A stretch of 64,000 bases of DNA from the NCBI GenBank assembly GCA_018436725.1, contig JAHDKT010000052.1, positions 1 through 64,000 of the forward strand, written 5' to 3'. Shown here one piece after another: positions 8,866-17,361 of this stretch. The position numbers and the translations under genes are program-made. The notes under the pieces were generated by a model that saw nothing but the letters and a program-made list of their open reading frames with translations, did not search any database and had not been told where the DNA came from. The stretch's first letter is position 1. Each line of letters opens with the position of its first letter. This DNA is from Synergistaceae bacterium. Its GTDB lineage: Bacteria; Synergistota; Synergistia; Synergistales; Aminobacteriaceae.

Positions 8866-9821
8866 TGAGAAGCCGCTACGCCGTCGTGCTCCTCGTGGTT
8901 CTCGCGGCGAATTTCCTTCTGCCGAGGCTGATGCCGGGCGACCCGTTCGAACTGCTCTCCGTGGAGGACGGGTACGCCGGCGCCGCCTTCACGGACGAGC
9001 AGATCGCGCGGTACAAGGCGTACTACGGCCTCGACAAGCCGCTGCACGCGCAGTTCTTGCGGTACGTCGAGGGGCTGCTGACGGGCGATCTGGGGTACAG
9101 TATCTACTACAAGACGGGCGTGGCGGAGATGATCCGCGCGCGTATTCCGTGGACCGTGTTCATCGTGCTCTGCGCGCTCGTCGCGAGCAGCGTCGTCGGC
9201 ACGGTGCTGGGGAGCCTGTCCGCCGTGCTTCGCGAGGGGCCGGCGGACAGGCTCATGTATTTCTTCATGATGGTCTTCTCCGAGATTCCTTCGTTTTTGC
9301 TGGGGACGCTGCTGTTGATCTTTTTGGCGGCGAGGCTCGGCTGGTTTCCTCTCTCCGGAGGGGCGACCGCGTTCGCCGTCTACTCCTCGCCGCTCGAACA
9401 GGCCGCGGATCTGCTGCGCCACGCGGCGCTGCCGGTGCTCACTCTGGCGCTGGCCGGGGTGGGGAACTTCTACCTGCTGGCGAGGAGCAGCATGCTGACG
9501 GTGCTGACGAAGGACTATATCCGCACGGCGAGGGCCAAGGGGCTGTCGAAAGGGCGCATTCTCTTCCGCCACGCGCTCAGGAACGCTCTTCCGCCGATCG
9601 TCGCCCGTTTTTTTATGAGCATGGGGGGGATGTTCGGCGGCGCGGTGCTGGTGGAGAACGTCTTCGCCTATCCGGGAATGGGGCGTCTGCTGCGGGACGC
9701 GGTGCTCGCCCGCGACTACGTGCTGGCGCAGGGCGTTTTTCTGACGATCGCCGTGACGGCGCTGCTGATGAACTGGGCGGCGGACGTCGTCTACCGCAGG
9801 CTCGACCCGAGGGTGGCGTAG
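8865..9821 (+). CDS. ABC transporter permease, DppB/NikB type
   Basis: A 318-residue inner-membrane permease with six predicted membrane segments. The cytoplasmic EAA-like loop reads DYIRTARAKGLSKGRILFRHALRNALPPI, and an N-terminal DPFELL...YGLDKPLHAQFLRY segment is typical of DppB/NikB. The ATG at 8865 overlaps the TGA of the binding-protein gene (TGATG), which implies translational coupling. It forms the channel with the DppC-like subunit encoded next. Confidence 0.9.
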   Translation: MRSRYAVVLLVVLAANFLLPRLMPGDPFELLSVEDGYAGAAFTDEQIARYKAYYGLDKPLHAQFLRYVEGLLTGDLGYSIYYKTGVAEMIRARIPWTVFIVLCALVASSVVGTVLGSLSAVLREGPADRLMYFFMMVFSEIPSFLLGTLLLIFLAARLGWFPLSGGATAFAVYSSPLEQAADLLRHAALPVLTLALAGVGNFYLLARSSMLTVLTKDYIRTARAKGLSKGRILFRHALRNALPPIVARFFMSMGGMFGGAVLVENVFAYPGMGRLLRDAVLARDYVLAQGVFLTIAVTALLMNWAADVVYRRLDPRVA

Positions 9822-10742
9822 ATGAGTTCGCAGGAGGTTTCTCTCAGGAGGCGGCGCTTCGCCCTTCGTTTCGGCGGATCGACTGCGGAGAAGAAACGAA
9901 GCGCTCCGTTCCGCGCTCCTCGGCCGCTCTCCGCCCTCTCCCTCTGCGGGAAAGCCGGTCTGGTCGTCCTTTTGTTCATCCTCGCGACGGGGGTGTGCTC
10001 CCTTCTGTTCATGGGCGACGCGCACCGCGTTCCGTCGGGGGAATCGCTGGAGTCGCCGAGCCTGCGGCACATCCTGGGCACGGACGACCTCGGCATCGAC
10101 ATCGCGGCGCAGCTCTGCCGGGGCGCGCTGGTCAGCATTCTGGTCGGACTGGGAGCGGCGGTGCTGGCGGGCGCGGGGGGAAGCGCGCTCGGGATGCTGG
10201 CGGGGTACGCGGGAGGATGGCCCGACAGGCTGATCTCCGGGCTCTGCGACGTGCTGACGGCCATTCCGCAGCTCCCTCTGATGATCGTCCTCGGCGCGTT
10301 TCTGGGGCCCAGCGTCCGGAACATCGTGTTCGTCGTCGCGCTGCTCTCGTGGGTGGGGCCCGCCCGTATCGCGCGGGCGAAAACGCTCTCCATGCGCCGC
10401 GAGAAGTTCATCGTCGCGGCCGCCTGCTACGGGGCCTCGTTCTCCCATATCGCGGCGAAGCATCTTGCGCCCGCGCTGGCGCCCCTCGTCGCGGCGAGCG
10501 TGCTGCGGATCATCGGCCACGCGGTCGTGGCGGAGGCGGGGCTAACCTTTCTCGGACTGGGGGATCCCACGTCGAAGAGCTGGGGGATGATCCTGAACCG
10601 GTCGATGAGCTTCGGCGGAATCTATTTCACGGACTTCTGGAAGTGGTGGGTGCTTCCGCCGCTGGTCGCGCTGACGATGCTGGTGGTGTCGACGGCGTTC
10701 ATCGCCAGAGACCTCGAGAAGTTCGTGAACAAAAAGCTGTAG
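9822..10742 (+). CDS. ABC transporter permease, DppC/NikC type
   Basis: A 306-residue inner-membrane permease starting at the base after the dppB-like stop. A long basic N-terminal segment (about residues 1-45) precedes the first membrane helix. The substrate-translocation signature HILGTDDLGIDI and the loop KFIVAAACYGASFSHIAAKHLAPAL are family hallmarks. It pairs with the preceding permease. It is followed 19 bases later by the fused ATPase. Confidence 0.9.
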   Translation: MSSQEVSLRRRRFALRFGGSTAEKKRSAPFRAPRPLSALSLCGKAGLVVLLFILATGVCSLLFMGDAHRVPSGESLESPSLRHILGTDDLGIDIAAQLCRGALVSILVGLGAAVLAGAGGSALGMLAGYAGGWPDRLISGLCDVLTAIPQLPLMIVLGAFLGPSVRNIVFVVALLSWVGPARIARAKTLSMRREKFIVAAACYGASFSHIAAKHLAPALAPLVAASVLRIIGHAVVAEAGLTFLGLGDPTSKSWGMILNRSMSFGGIYFTDFWKWWVLPPLVALTMLVVSTAFIARDLEKFVNKKL

Positions 10743-10761
10743 AGAAGGGGAGAGACGCGCG

Positions 10762-12471
10762 GTGAACGACGCTGTTCTGGAGATTCGGAAGATGACGGTG
10801 CGCTATTCGGGGAGCGCTGCGGACGCGGTGCGCGGCGTGGATCTGACGCTCCGTCCCGGCGAGTGCGCGGGGGTGATCGGGGAGTCGGGCAGCGGGAAGT
10901 CCTCGCTTGCGCTGGCTTCACTGGGGCTGCTGCGGAAGCGGGCCGACGTGGAGGGGAGCGTGCTCTTCAAGGGCGTCGAGCTGAACGGGCTGTCGGAGAG
11001 CGCGATGGAGCGCTACCGATGGAGCAGGATCGCGATCGTCTTTCAGAACGGCCTCGATGTGTTGAATCCGGTCATCGCGGTCGGGGAGCAGATCGCCGAA
11101 TGCATCCGCAGACACTCGGGAGAGGGGAAAGCGGCGGCGGCGGAGAAGACGAGGCGTCTGCTGGAGATGGTCGGTCTGCGGGCGTCATGGAGCGACGCCT
11201 ATCCGCACCAGCTCTCGGGCGGCATGCGGCAGAAGGCGCTTGTGGCGATGGCGCTCTCCTGCGATCCGGAGGTTTTGCTCGTGGACGAGCCGACGATGGC
11301 CCTCGACGCGGTGTCGAAGCGCGAGATCGTCGAGCTGCTTCTGCGGCTTCGGGCGGAGCGCGGCTTCGCCATGCTCGTGATCTCGCACGAGCTGCCGGTG
11401 GTCTCCGCGATGACCTCGCGCGTCATGGTGATGTACTCGGGAAGCGTCCTCGAAGAGGGACCGACGGAGGCGCTGTTGAAAGACCCGCTGCACCCCTACA
11501 CGAGAGGGCTGATCTCCTCCTCTCCCTCCGTGAACCCCTATCGCGACATGTGGGGCATTCCGGGAGAGGTCGTCGTCGCGGGCGAGAAGCAGTGCCCCTT
11601 CTTCAACCGGTGCACGCAGCGCGTCGACGGATGCGCGGGAGAGCTTCCGGCCTTGAAGACGGTCCGCGACGGGCGGCGCGTCGCCTGTATCCGCGACGGA
11701 ATCGTCACGCTCCTCGGGGGGAGCGGCATCGACAAGACGTACGGCGCGGGCGAGCGGAGCGTGGCGGCGTGCGTCGACTGCTCTCTTGAGGTCAGGGCCG
11801 GGGAGGTGTGCGCGCTGATCGGCGAGTCCGGCTCGGGCAAGACCACGCTTGCGGAAATCCTCTCGGGGATCGCGCGCCCGGATTCCGGAGAGGTGCTGTT
11901 CGAGGGGCGTCCCGTACGCGGCAACAGCGAGACGTCGAAGACGGGCGGCATCCAGATCGTCTTTCAGGATCCCCTTTCCGCGACCAACGAACACCTGACG
12001 ATCGAGGAGACCGTGAGGGAGCCTCTGGATATTCTGAGAGAGGGGACGAAGACGGAGCGACTCCGGGTCGCGAGAGAGGCGTTGAAAAACGTGCAGCTTC
12101 CCTCCGACGAGGACTTCCTGAAGAGGCGCTGTTTCATGCTCAGCGGCGGACAGCGCCAGCGGGTCGCCGTCGCGCGGGCGCTCGTGATGCGGCCGAAGCT
12201 GCTGATTGCCGACGAGATCAGCGCGATGCTCGACCCCTCCACGGCGGCCAATATGCTGCGTCTGCTGAAGGGGCTTCAGAACTCGCAGGGGTTCGCCATG
12301 CTCTTCGTCACGCACGACCTCGCGCTGGCGCAGAAGATCGCGGACAGGGTCTACGTGATGCGCCGCGGGAGGATCATCGAACACGGCACGACGGAGGACG
12401 TGCTGGGCGCGCCGAAGGAGGAGTACACGAAGCTGCTCATGAGCGGCCCGTGCGCCGTGCGCAGCGCGTAG
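10762..12471 (+). CDS. Fused double ABC ATPase (DppD-DppF type)
   Basis: A 569-residue protein carrying two nucleotide-binding domains that are usually separate DppD and DppF proteins. Domain 1 has Walker A GESGSGKS (about 39-46), signature LSGGMRQK and Walker B LLVDEPT. Domain 2 has Walker A GESGSGKT (about 354-361), signature LSGGQRQR and Walker B LLIADEI. Between them is the oligopeptide-family cysteine cluster (CPFFNRCTQRVDGC). It starts with GTG at 10762 after GAAGGGGAG. The last 449 bases are repeated, in decayed form, at 34957-35405. It energises the importer encoded just upstream. Confidence 0.9.
   Translation: MNDAVLEIRKMTVRYSGSAADAVRGVDLTLRPGECAGVIGESGSGKSSLALASLGLLRKRADVEGSVLFKGVELNGLSESAMERYRWSRIAIVFQNGLDVLNPVIAVGEQIAECIRRHSGEGKAAAAEKTRRLLEMVGLRASWSDAYPHQLSGGMRQKALVAMALSCDPEVLLVDEPTMALDAVSKREIVELLLRLRAERGFAMLVISHELPVVSAMTSRVMVMYSGSVLEEGPTEALLKDPLHPYTRGLISSSPSVNPYRDMWGIPGEVVVAGEKQCPFFNRCTQRVDGCAGELPALKTVRDGRRVACIRDGIVTLLGGSGIDKTYGAGERSVAACVDCSLEVRAGEVCALIGESGSGKTTLAEILSGIARPDSGEVLFEGRPVRGNSETSKTGGIQIVFQDPLSATNEHLTIEETVREPLDILREGTKTERLRVAREALKNVQLPSDEDFLKRRCFMLSGGQRQRVAVARALVMRPKLLIADEISAMLDPSTAANMLRLLKGLQNSQGFAMLFVTHDLALAQKIADRVYVMRRGRIIEHGTTEDVLGAPKEEYTKLLMSGPCAVRSA
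12023..12471 (+). repeat. Left copy of a 449-bp direct repeat (3' end of the ABC ATPase gene)
   Basis: This segment, from inside the second ATPase domain to the stop codon, matches 34957-35405 without gaps. By eye there are about 21 mismatches, some 95% identity. The match begins abruptly at CTCTGGATATTCTGAG and ends at the stop codon. The two copies bracket the AT-richer catabolic region. Confidence 0.9.
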
Positions 12472-12485
12472 GAGGAAGTTCCGCG

Positions 12486-12538
12486 CAACAGAGGGGGGTA
12501 TGCGCCGCGGAGAACGCGGCGCATACCCCCCTCTGTTG
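12486..12538. terminator. Perfect 23-bp hairpin after the ABC operon
   Basis: Arms 12486-12508 and 12516-12538 are perfectly complementary, with GGAGAAC as loop. The stem contains a run of six G:C pairs. No T-run follows, so it may act as a mRNA 3' stabiliser or a non-canonical terminator. Confidence 0.6.
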
Positions 12539-12612
12539 TAGAGCGGTTGTTTTCGGAACTTTCACTTGATGCCCAGGATGCGGGCAAGACGACTCGATAT
12601 GATCGGAGCGCT

Positions 12613-12638
12613 CGACGTTCTAACGAACGTCGTTTTTT
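12613..12638 (+). terminator. Intrinsic terminator
   Basis: An 8-bp stem CGACGTTC/GAACGTCG with a TAAC loop (12613-12632) is followed by six T residues (12633-12638). It would end transcription arriving from the ABC operon. The remaining stretch to 13037 is AT-rich and holds no gene that I can support, apart from the inverted repeat near 13000. Confidence 0.8.
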
Positions 12639-12986
12639 GTCGCCTCCTACGTGCGCGGTGCGTCTGTCGTTTTTTGTATGAACATACAGTTTTTCTTCGA
12701 AAAGCCTATGTATCCGTCCGATGATTGAATTCATATTGGTTGTTACAATGCGGAAGAGATTAAAAAGCTCTCGAACAAAAACTATTGAAAACTACAGCAG
12801 CGGAACTTTGACAGCCGAATCCGCTTTTTCGTCCGCCGATCGTACGGATTTTTCTTCGTAACTTTTCCGATCGGGCGCATCCACCATCCTCGTAAGAGTA
12901 CCCCGATTCATAGAACACTAGCAAACTCTTTTCGATCAAGTTGTTAAATGCTTCGCTTATTTAGTTATTTTTATGATATGTTTAAA

Positions 12987-13017
12987 AATTTACATCTAAA
13001 ATATTAAAATGTAAATT
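12987..13017. promoter_or_regulatory. Inverted repeat upstream of the CoA-pathway operon
   Basis: Perfect 9-bp arms AATTTACAT (12987-12995) and ATGTAAATT (13009-13017) are spaced by 13 bases, with centres 22 bp or about two helical turns apart. The site ends 20 bases before the start of the synthase-like gene and is a candidate regulator-binding site, possibly for the PucR protein of the same island. Confidence 0.45.
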
Positions 13018-13037
13018 GCCGAAAAGGAGATCGGGAA

Positions 13038-14474
13038 ATGGCCGTAATTGGAATAAATTCAATAGGATGTTATGTTCCTTATTATTACATGAATAGAAAG
13101 ACGATTGCGCAGGCTTGGGGGACTAAGGGAAAAATCGGCTCCAACAGCATGGCCAACGTTGATGAAGACAGCATCACCATGTCGGTGGAGGCGGCGTCGG
13201 AGTGTTTGCGTTTTCAAAGCAAGGAGACGATCGACGCCCTGTTTTTCGCAAGCGTTACGGGACCGTATGCTGAAAAATCGCATGCGACATTGGTTTCCAC
13301 GGCGCTTGATCTCGGCGGATCGATATTCGTCTCCGATTTCGGCGCTTCGATGAGGTCGGCCGCGAGCGCCCTGCGGGCGGGATACGGCGAGGTTCTCTCC
13401 GGGGCTTCCAACAATGTCCTGATCACCGCCTCCGACGTGCGCAACGGCTACCCAAAATCCTCCCAGGAAGAGTTTTTCGGAGATGCCGCTGCGGCCGTTT
13501 CGGTGGGGCGAGATGATGTGATCGCCACTATCGATTGTTTTCTTTCCGTACAAAACGAGATACATGATATGTGGAGGAACAGGGGAGACGTCTATGTCCG
13601 AACTGCGGAAGGGCGCTTCGCGGCGGAGGAGGGTTACGAAAAACCGGTCGGAGAGGCGGTCGATGCGATCCGCAAGAAAACCGGCCTTGAAGCGAGGGAT
13701 TTCGACAAGGTCGTGCTGACCTCTCCGGGAGCCGGCGAAAGCGCGAAGATGGCGAGGAAACTGGGAATCAAACCGGAACGGCTGCAGGATAACTTTGTTT
13801 CCTCGATCGGCGTGACGGGTGTTCCGCAGGCATTTCTCATGCTGTCGGACGCGTTGGAACGCTCGCACCCCGGAGAGAGAATTCTGATGATAGTCCACGG
13901 CGGCGGTGCGGACGCTTTTGTTTTTACTGTTACGGAGAATGTACGGAAGATCAAAAACGGGAACTCGATCGCGAAGTATCTTGAACGAAGGCGCGAATTC
14001 AATGAATACGGACGTTTTTTGTCCTTCAGAAGAGTCCTGGAAGCCGTTCCCGGCGAACCTTACAAAATTCCCCCTTCCACGTCGAGAACGTGGCGCGAAC
14101 AGGAGACGTTTCTGAAGCTTTTGGGTAGCGAGTGCAAGAAGTGCGGAACGACGATGTTTCCCATGAATCGAGTATGCGGAAACTGCGGTTCTCTCGATGA
14201 TTTTAGCAAAATAGAGAATAGAGAGAAAATAACGAAGCTGTTTACCTGTTCCGTGGACTATCTGGCCGGCAGAAGCGACGATCCGATCGTTGTGCAGGCG
14301 GTCGTGGAGGATACGCGGGGAACGCGTTTTTATATGAACATGACCGACTTCGCCGAGGAAGAGATAACTATCGGCATGGATTTGGAATTTACTTTCAGAA
14401 AAATACATGACCTCGGTGATTTCCCGAATTATTTTTGGAAGGTGCGACCGGTCAGGAGAAAGAAGGCGCTGTAA
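13038..14474 (+). CDS. HMG-CoA synthase-like protein fused to a DUF35 zinc-ribbon/OB-fold domain
   Basis: A 478-residue cytosolic protein. Residues 1-320 have the thiolase-fold layout of HMG-CoA synthases (IGINSIGCYVPYYYM at the N-terminus). The C-terminal 130 residues form a DUF35 module with a zinc ribbon, C366-x2-C369 and C380-x2-C383, and an OB-fold. In archaeal systems a DUF35 protein bridges thiolase and HMG-CoA synthase into one complex; here it is fused to the synthase-like part and the thiolase gene abuts it. The expected nucleophile region (residues 99-112) reads SDFGASMRSAASAL and has no cysteine, so it may be non-condensing or use another chemistry. It starts at ATG 13038 behind AAGGAG. 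The substrate is unknown. Confidence 0.75.
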   Translation: MAVIGINSIGCYVPYYYMNRKTIAQAWGTKGKIGSNSMANVDEDSITMSVEAASECLRFQSKETIDALFFASVTGPYAEKSHATLVSTALDLGGSIFVSDFGASMRSAASALRAGYGEVLSGASNNVLITASDVRNGYPKSSQEEFFGDAAAAVSVGRDDVIATIDCFLSVQNEIHDMWRNRGDVYVRTAEGRFAAEEGYEKPVGEAVDAIRKKTGLEARDFDKVVLTSPGAGESAKMARKLGIKPERLQDNFVSSIGVTGVPQAFLMLSDALERSHPGERILMIVHGGGADAFVFTVTENVRKIKNGNSIAKYLERRREFNEYGRFLSFRRVLEAVPGEPYKIPPSTSRTWREQETFLKLLGSECKKCGTTMFPMNRVCGNCGSLDDFSKIENREKITKLFTCSVDYLAGRSDDPIVVQAVVEDTRGTRFYMNMTDFAEEEITIGMDLEFTFRKIHDLGDFPNYFWKVRPVRRKKAL

Positions 14475-15647
14475 ATGAAAAAAGACGATATAGCCATTAT
14501 TGGTATGGGGTGTTCCAAATTCGGAGAAAGATGGGATTGCGGTCTTTCGGATCTCATAATCGAGGCGGCGTACGAGGCGTACGAGGATGCGAAAATCGGT
14601 CCCGAGCAGATAGAAGTCGCGTACTTCGGCAACGGATTCGACCACAGCGTCGGCGCCACGGCCCTTGCGGATACATTGAAACTCGAAGGTATTCCCGTCG
14701 TCAGAAATGAAAACTACTGTACGTCCGGACATATCGCTCTTATCGACGCGATCCAGGCGGTGGCGAGCGGACGGTACAAGGTGGCGATGGCCGTCGGCGC
14801 CGAAAAGCTCAAAGACACGGGCTATCCCGGATTAGGAGCGGGGCGCGGTACCAGTCCGGTGCTTGAGGCCCGAAGGACAGCCCCGGGTTCGTTTTCGATG
14901 ATCGCCACACGATATTTCCACGAATACGGGTTGTCTTACGAGGAAGGCAAAAGAGTCATAGGCAAGATAGCGGTAAAGAACCACAAGAACGGTCTCCTGG
15001 CGCCCAAGGCGCATTTCCATAAGCTGATCACCCTCGAAGACGTCGTCGACGCACCGATAATAGCGAAACCCCTCGGATTGTACGACTGTTGCGGAAACAG
15101 CGACGGAGCCGCCTGCGCGATAGTGACGTCCGCGGACGCGGCGAAGACGTTTCGGGACGATCCGATTTATGTCAAAGGGTACGGGGTTGCTATAGACGCT
15201 ATTTTACCGATGTACAGGCGTTTTGATTGGACTCGGTTCGAATCTCTGCAGAAATCGAGCCGAGTCGCCTATGAGATGGCCGGAATCAAAAACCCTAGAG
15301 AAGAGATCGATGTGGCGGAAGTACACGATTGCTTCTCCATAACGGAATTGGTTATCTACGAGAATTTCGGTTTCTGCGATTACGGCAAGGCGAGAGAGGA
15401 TATCGACGCCGGTTTTTTTGAACTCGACGGCGGTCTTCCCGTGAACGTCGACGGCGGATTGAAATGTTTCGGCCACCCTGTGGGAGCGAGCGGTATACGC
15501 ATGACGTACGAAATCTACAAACAGTTGCAGGAAAAAGTGGATAACCCCGATCGCCAGGTGAAAAATGCTCGACGAGGTATGTCGCATACCTTCGGAGGGG
15601 CGCCTCAGATAAGCGCTGTTTTAATTTTAGGGAACGAAAAAGAGTAG
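14475..15647 (+). CDS. SCP-x type thiolase / acyl-CoA acetyltransferase
   Basis: A 390-residue thiolase of the SCP-x/acetyl-CoA acetyltransferase branch, cleaving or forming a beta-ketoacyl-CoA. The catalytic cysteine is C82 in NYCTSGH. The histidine/asparagine blocks are EVHDCFSITEL, CFGHPVGASGIR and the C-terminal SHTFGGAPQISAV. All reactive positions appear intact. ATG 14475 abuts the stop of the synthase-like gene (TAAATG), consistent with a complex bridged by the DUF35 domain. It sits in an operon with a CoA transferase, which points to degradation of an acid through its CoA ester. Confidence 0.85.
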   Translation: MKKDDIAIIGMGCSKFGERWDCGLSDLIIEAAYEAYEDAKIGPEQIEVAYFGNGFDHSVGATALADTLKLEGIPVVRNENYCTSGHIALIDAIQAVASGRYKVAMAVGAEKLKDTGYPGLGAGRGTSPVLEARRTAPGSFSMIATRYFHEYGLSYEEGKRVIGKIAVKNHKNGLLAPKAHFHKLITLEDVVDAPIIAKPLGLYDCCGNSDGAACAIVTSADAAKTFRDDPIYVKGYGVAIDAILPMYRRFDWTRFESLQKSSRVAYEMAGIKNPREEIDVAEVHDCFSITELVIYENFGFCDYGKAREDIDAGFFELDGGLPVNVDGGLKCFGHPVGASGIRMTYEIYKQLQEKVDNPDRQVKNARRGMSHTFGGAPQISAVLILGNEKE

Positions 15648-15681
15648 TAGTAAAAAATGAAAAAGTAAGGAGAAGTTATGG

Positions 15682-16875
15682 ATGCTGTATAAAAAAGGGT
15701 CGGCTCTGGAGGGCGTTCGGGTTTTGGATTTAGGCAATGTGATCGCGGGTCCGTTCACTACTGCGATTTTGGCGGATATGGGAGCGAGCGTGATTAAAGT
15801 TGAGAAGCCGCAAGGCGGCGACAACGCTCGCGATAATTTGCCGAAAAAGGATGGGGAATCGACGTACTTCGTAAATTTCAACAGAAGCAAAAAGGGTGTA
15901 ACGCTCGACTTGAAAAAGGGGAAAGAAATTTTTTTTCGTTTGATAGAGCGGGCGGATGTGGTCGTCGAAAATTTCAGACCTGGTGTTATGGAGAAATTGG
16001 GTTACGGCTACGAAGAGTTGAAAAAGATCAATAGCGGAATAATTTATGCGTCGGTATCCGGTTTCGGTCAGAACGGACCGTACAAAAACAGAGCCGGTTA
16101 CGATCCTCTGGCGCAAGCCATGAGCGGTATGATGAGCGTTACCGGATATCCAGGCTCGGCGCCGGTGCGGGCCGGCGCTTCGGTCGCCGATATATTGGCC
16201 GCCCAAAATACCGCTATTGCGATTCTCGCCGCGCTGATGTATCGGGAGAGAACGGGGGAAGGCCAGTATATCGATGTATCGTTGCTCGATTCGGCTATTT
16301 TAAGTCTATCGTCGGTGAATCAGGTGTACCTGACGGATAAAAATAACGTTCCGCAGAGGAGAGGAAACGGCTATGTGGCGGGCGCTCCTGGGTCCGCGTA
16401 TAAATGCGCCGACGGCTATGTCGTTTTTTTGGCGCTTGGAGAAAAAGCCTGGCTGAAGCTGACCGAAATTATGGGAAGAAGCGATTTGCAGGAGATGGAG
16501 AAATACGGAACGAACGACGCCCGCGTTGAAAACTACCTGGAGCTTGACGCGGAAGTGGAAAAATGGACTGCGGACAGAACGGTCGACGAAGTCGTTTCGA
16601 TCCTCAACAGGGAGAATCTTCCGGCGGCTCCCATCTTGACCGTCGATCAAGTGTACCGCGATCCTCACGTGCGGCTGAGGGAGATGTTCACAAAAATCAA
16701 GCATCCGAAGATCGGAGAAGTCGAGATAACCAACCAGGCGATCAAAATGTCCGAGACGTGCCCCTATGTGCGATGTTCCTCCCCTCTGTTGGGGGAACAT
16801 AACATGGAGGTGTACGGCGAGCTTGGATTTTCGCGAGAGGAAATTGAAAACTTCGCCGAACAGGGAGTGCTCTGA
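15682..16875 (+). CDS. Type III CoA transferase (CaiB/BaiF family)
   Basis: A 397-residue family III CoA transferase that moves CoA between two carboxylates without ATP. The N-terminus LEGVRVLDLGNVIAGPFTTAILADMGASVIKVEKP is the family hallmark. The catalytic aspartate is likely D171 in GASVADILAA, and GYDPLAQAMSGMMSVTG (from about 139) is also typical. A GGAG at 15670-15673 fits ATG 15682; the earlier ATG at 15678 runs into a stop after four codons. It probably activates the substrate brought in by the symporter, feeding the thiolase. The exact acid is unknown. Confidence 0.9.
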   Translation: MLYKKGSALEGVRVLDLGNVIAGPFTTAILADMGASVIKVEKPQGGDNARDNLPKKDGESTYFVNFNRSKKGVTLDLKKGKEIFFRLIERADVVVENFRPGVMEKLGYGYEELKKINSGIIYASVSGFGQNGPYKNRAGYDPLAQAMSGMMSVTGYPGSAPVRAGASVADILAAQNTAIAILAALMYRERTGEGQYIDVSLLDSAILSLSSVNQVYLTDKNNVPQRRGNGYVAGAPGSAYKCADGYVVFLALGEKAWLKLTEIMGRSDLQEMEKYGTNDARVENYLELDAEVEKWTADRTVDEVVSILNRENLPAAPILTVDQVYRDPHVRLREMFTKIKHPKIGEVEITNQAIKMSETCPYVRCSSPLLGEHNMEVYGELGFSREEIENFAEQGVL

Positions 16876-16962
16876 GGGGAGGGAAAAGTGGATTTTTTGT
16901 AGTTCGCGTCTTATGGCGAGCATAAGGAAGATGCTTCCGACGACAGGGAAGGGGAGGACGAA

Positions 16963-17337
16963 ATGAGTCTTTACGAGAAGATGCTGGAGTTGAAGGATTT
17001 GATTAATGGTCCGGAATCCGAACGGTTTCTCGATTTTTACTACGGGAAGTTTTTCAAAGGCGATATAACCATCGTCGATGGCGAGGAAACATGTACCTTG
17101 ACCTTTCATTTCGGGAAGTGCATCGACGTCGTCGAAGGCGTTCCCAACAGCGGAGTGGATATCGGAGTGAAAGGGAACGGCGAGGAGTGGGAACAGTTCG
17201 CTTCGCATAAAAGCCTGAGCATAGCCACGAACAGGGGAAACAAGCGTAATTTGACCACTATGGGCGGCGCCATTCGTTTCAGACAGAATTTCAACGTCGT
17301 AGCCCAATTGGTTCGAGTGTACGCGGGGATCCGCTAG
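16963..17337 (+). CDS. SCP2 sterol-binding-domain-like protein
   Basis: A 124-residue single-domain protein resembling SCP2 sterol-carrier domains, which bind hydrophobic acyl or lipid ligands. The pattern of beta strands and GVDIGVKGNGEEWEQF, followed by a hydrophobic C-terminal helix, fits that fold. It lies 87 bases after the CoA transferase and 24 bases before the hydrolase. In a CoA-ester pathway it may shuttle a hydrophobic intermediate to the thiolase. The assignment rests on resemblance to the fold and is moderately sure. Confidence 0.65.
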   Translation: MSLYEKMLELKDLINGPESERFLDFYYGKFFKGDITIVDGEETCTLTFHFGKCIDVVEGVPNSGVDIGVKGNGEEWEQFASHKSLSIATNRGNKRNLTTMGGAIRFRQNFNVVAQLVRVYAGIR

Positions 17338-17361
17338 AGCGCCTTGAAAGGGGACGGGCAA

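Noticed and set aside
12560-12612. Minus-strand reading ending in RLARILGIK followed by a stop, like the tail of a lost gene
   Set aside because: Only about 14 residues; too short to call a gene remnant.
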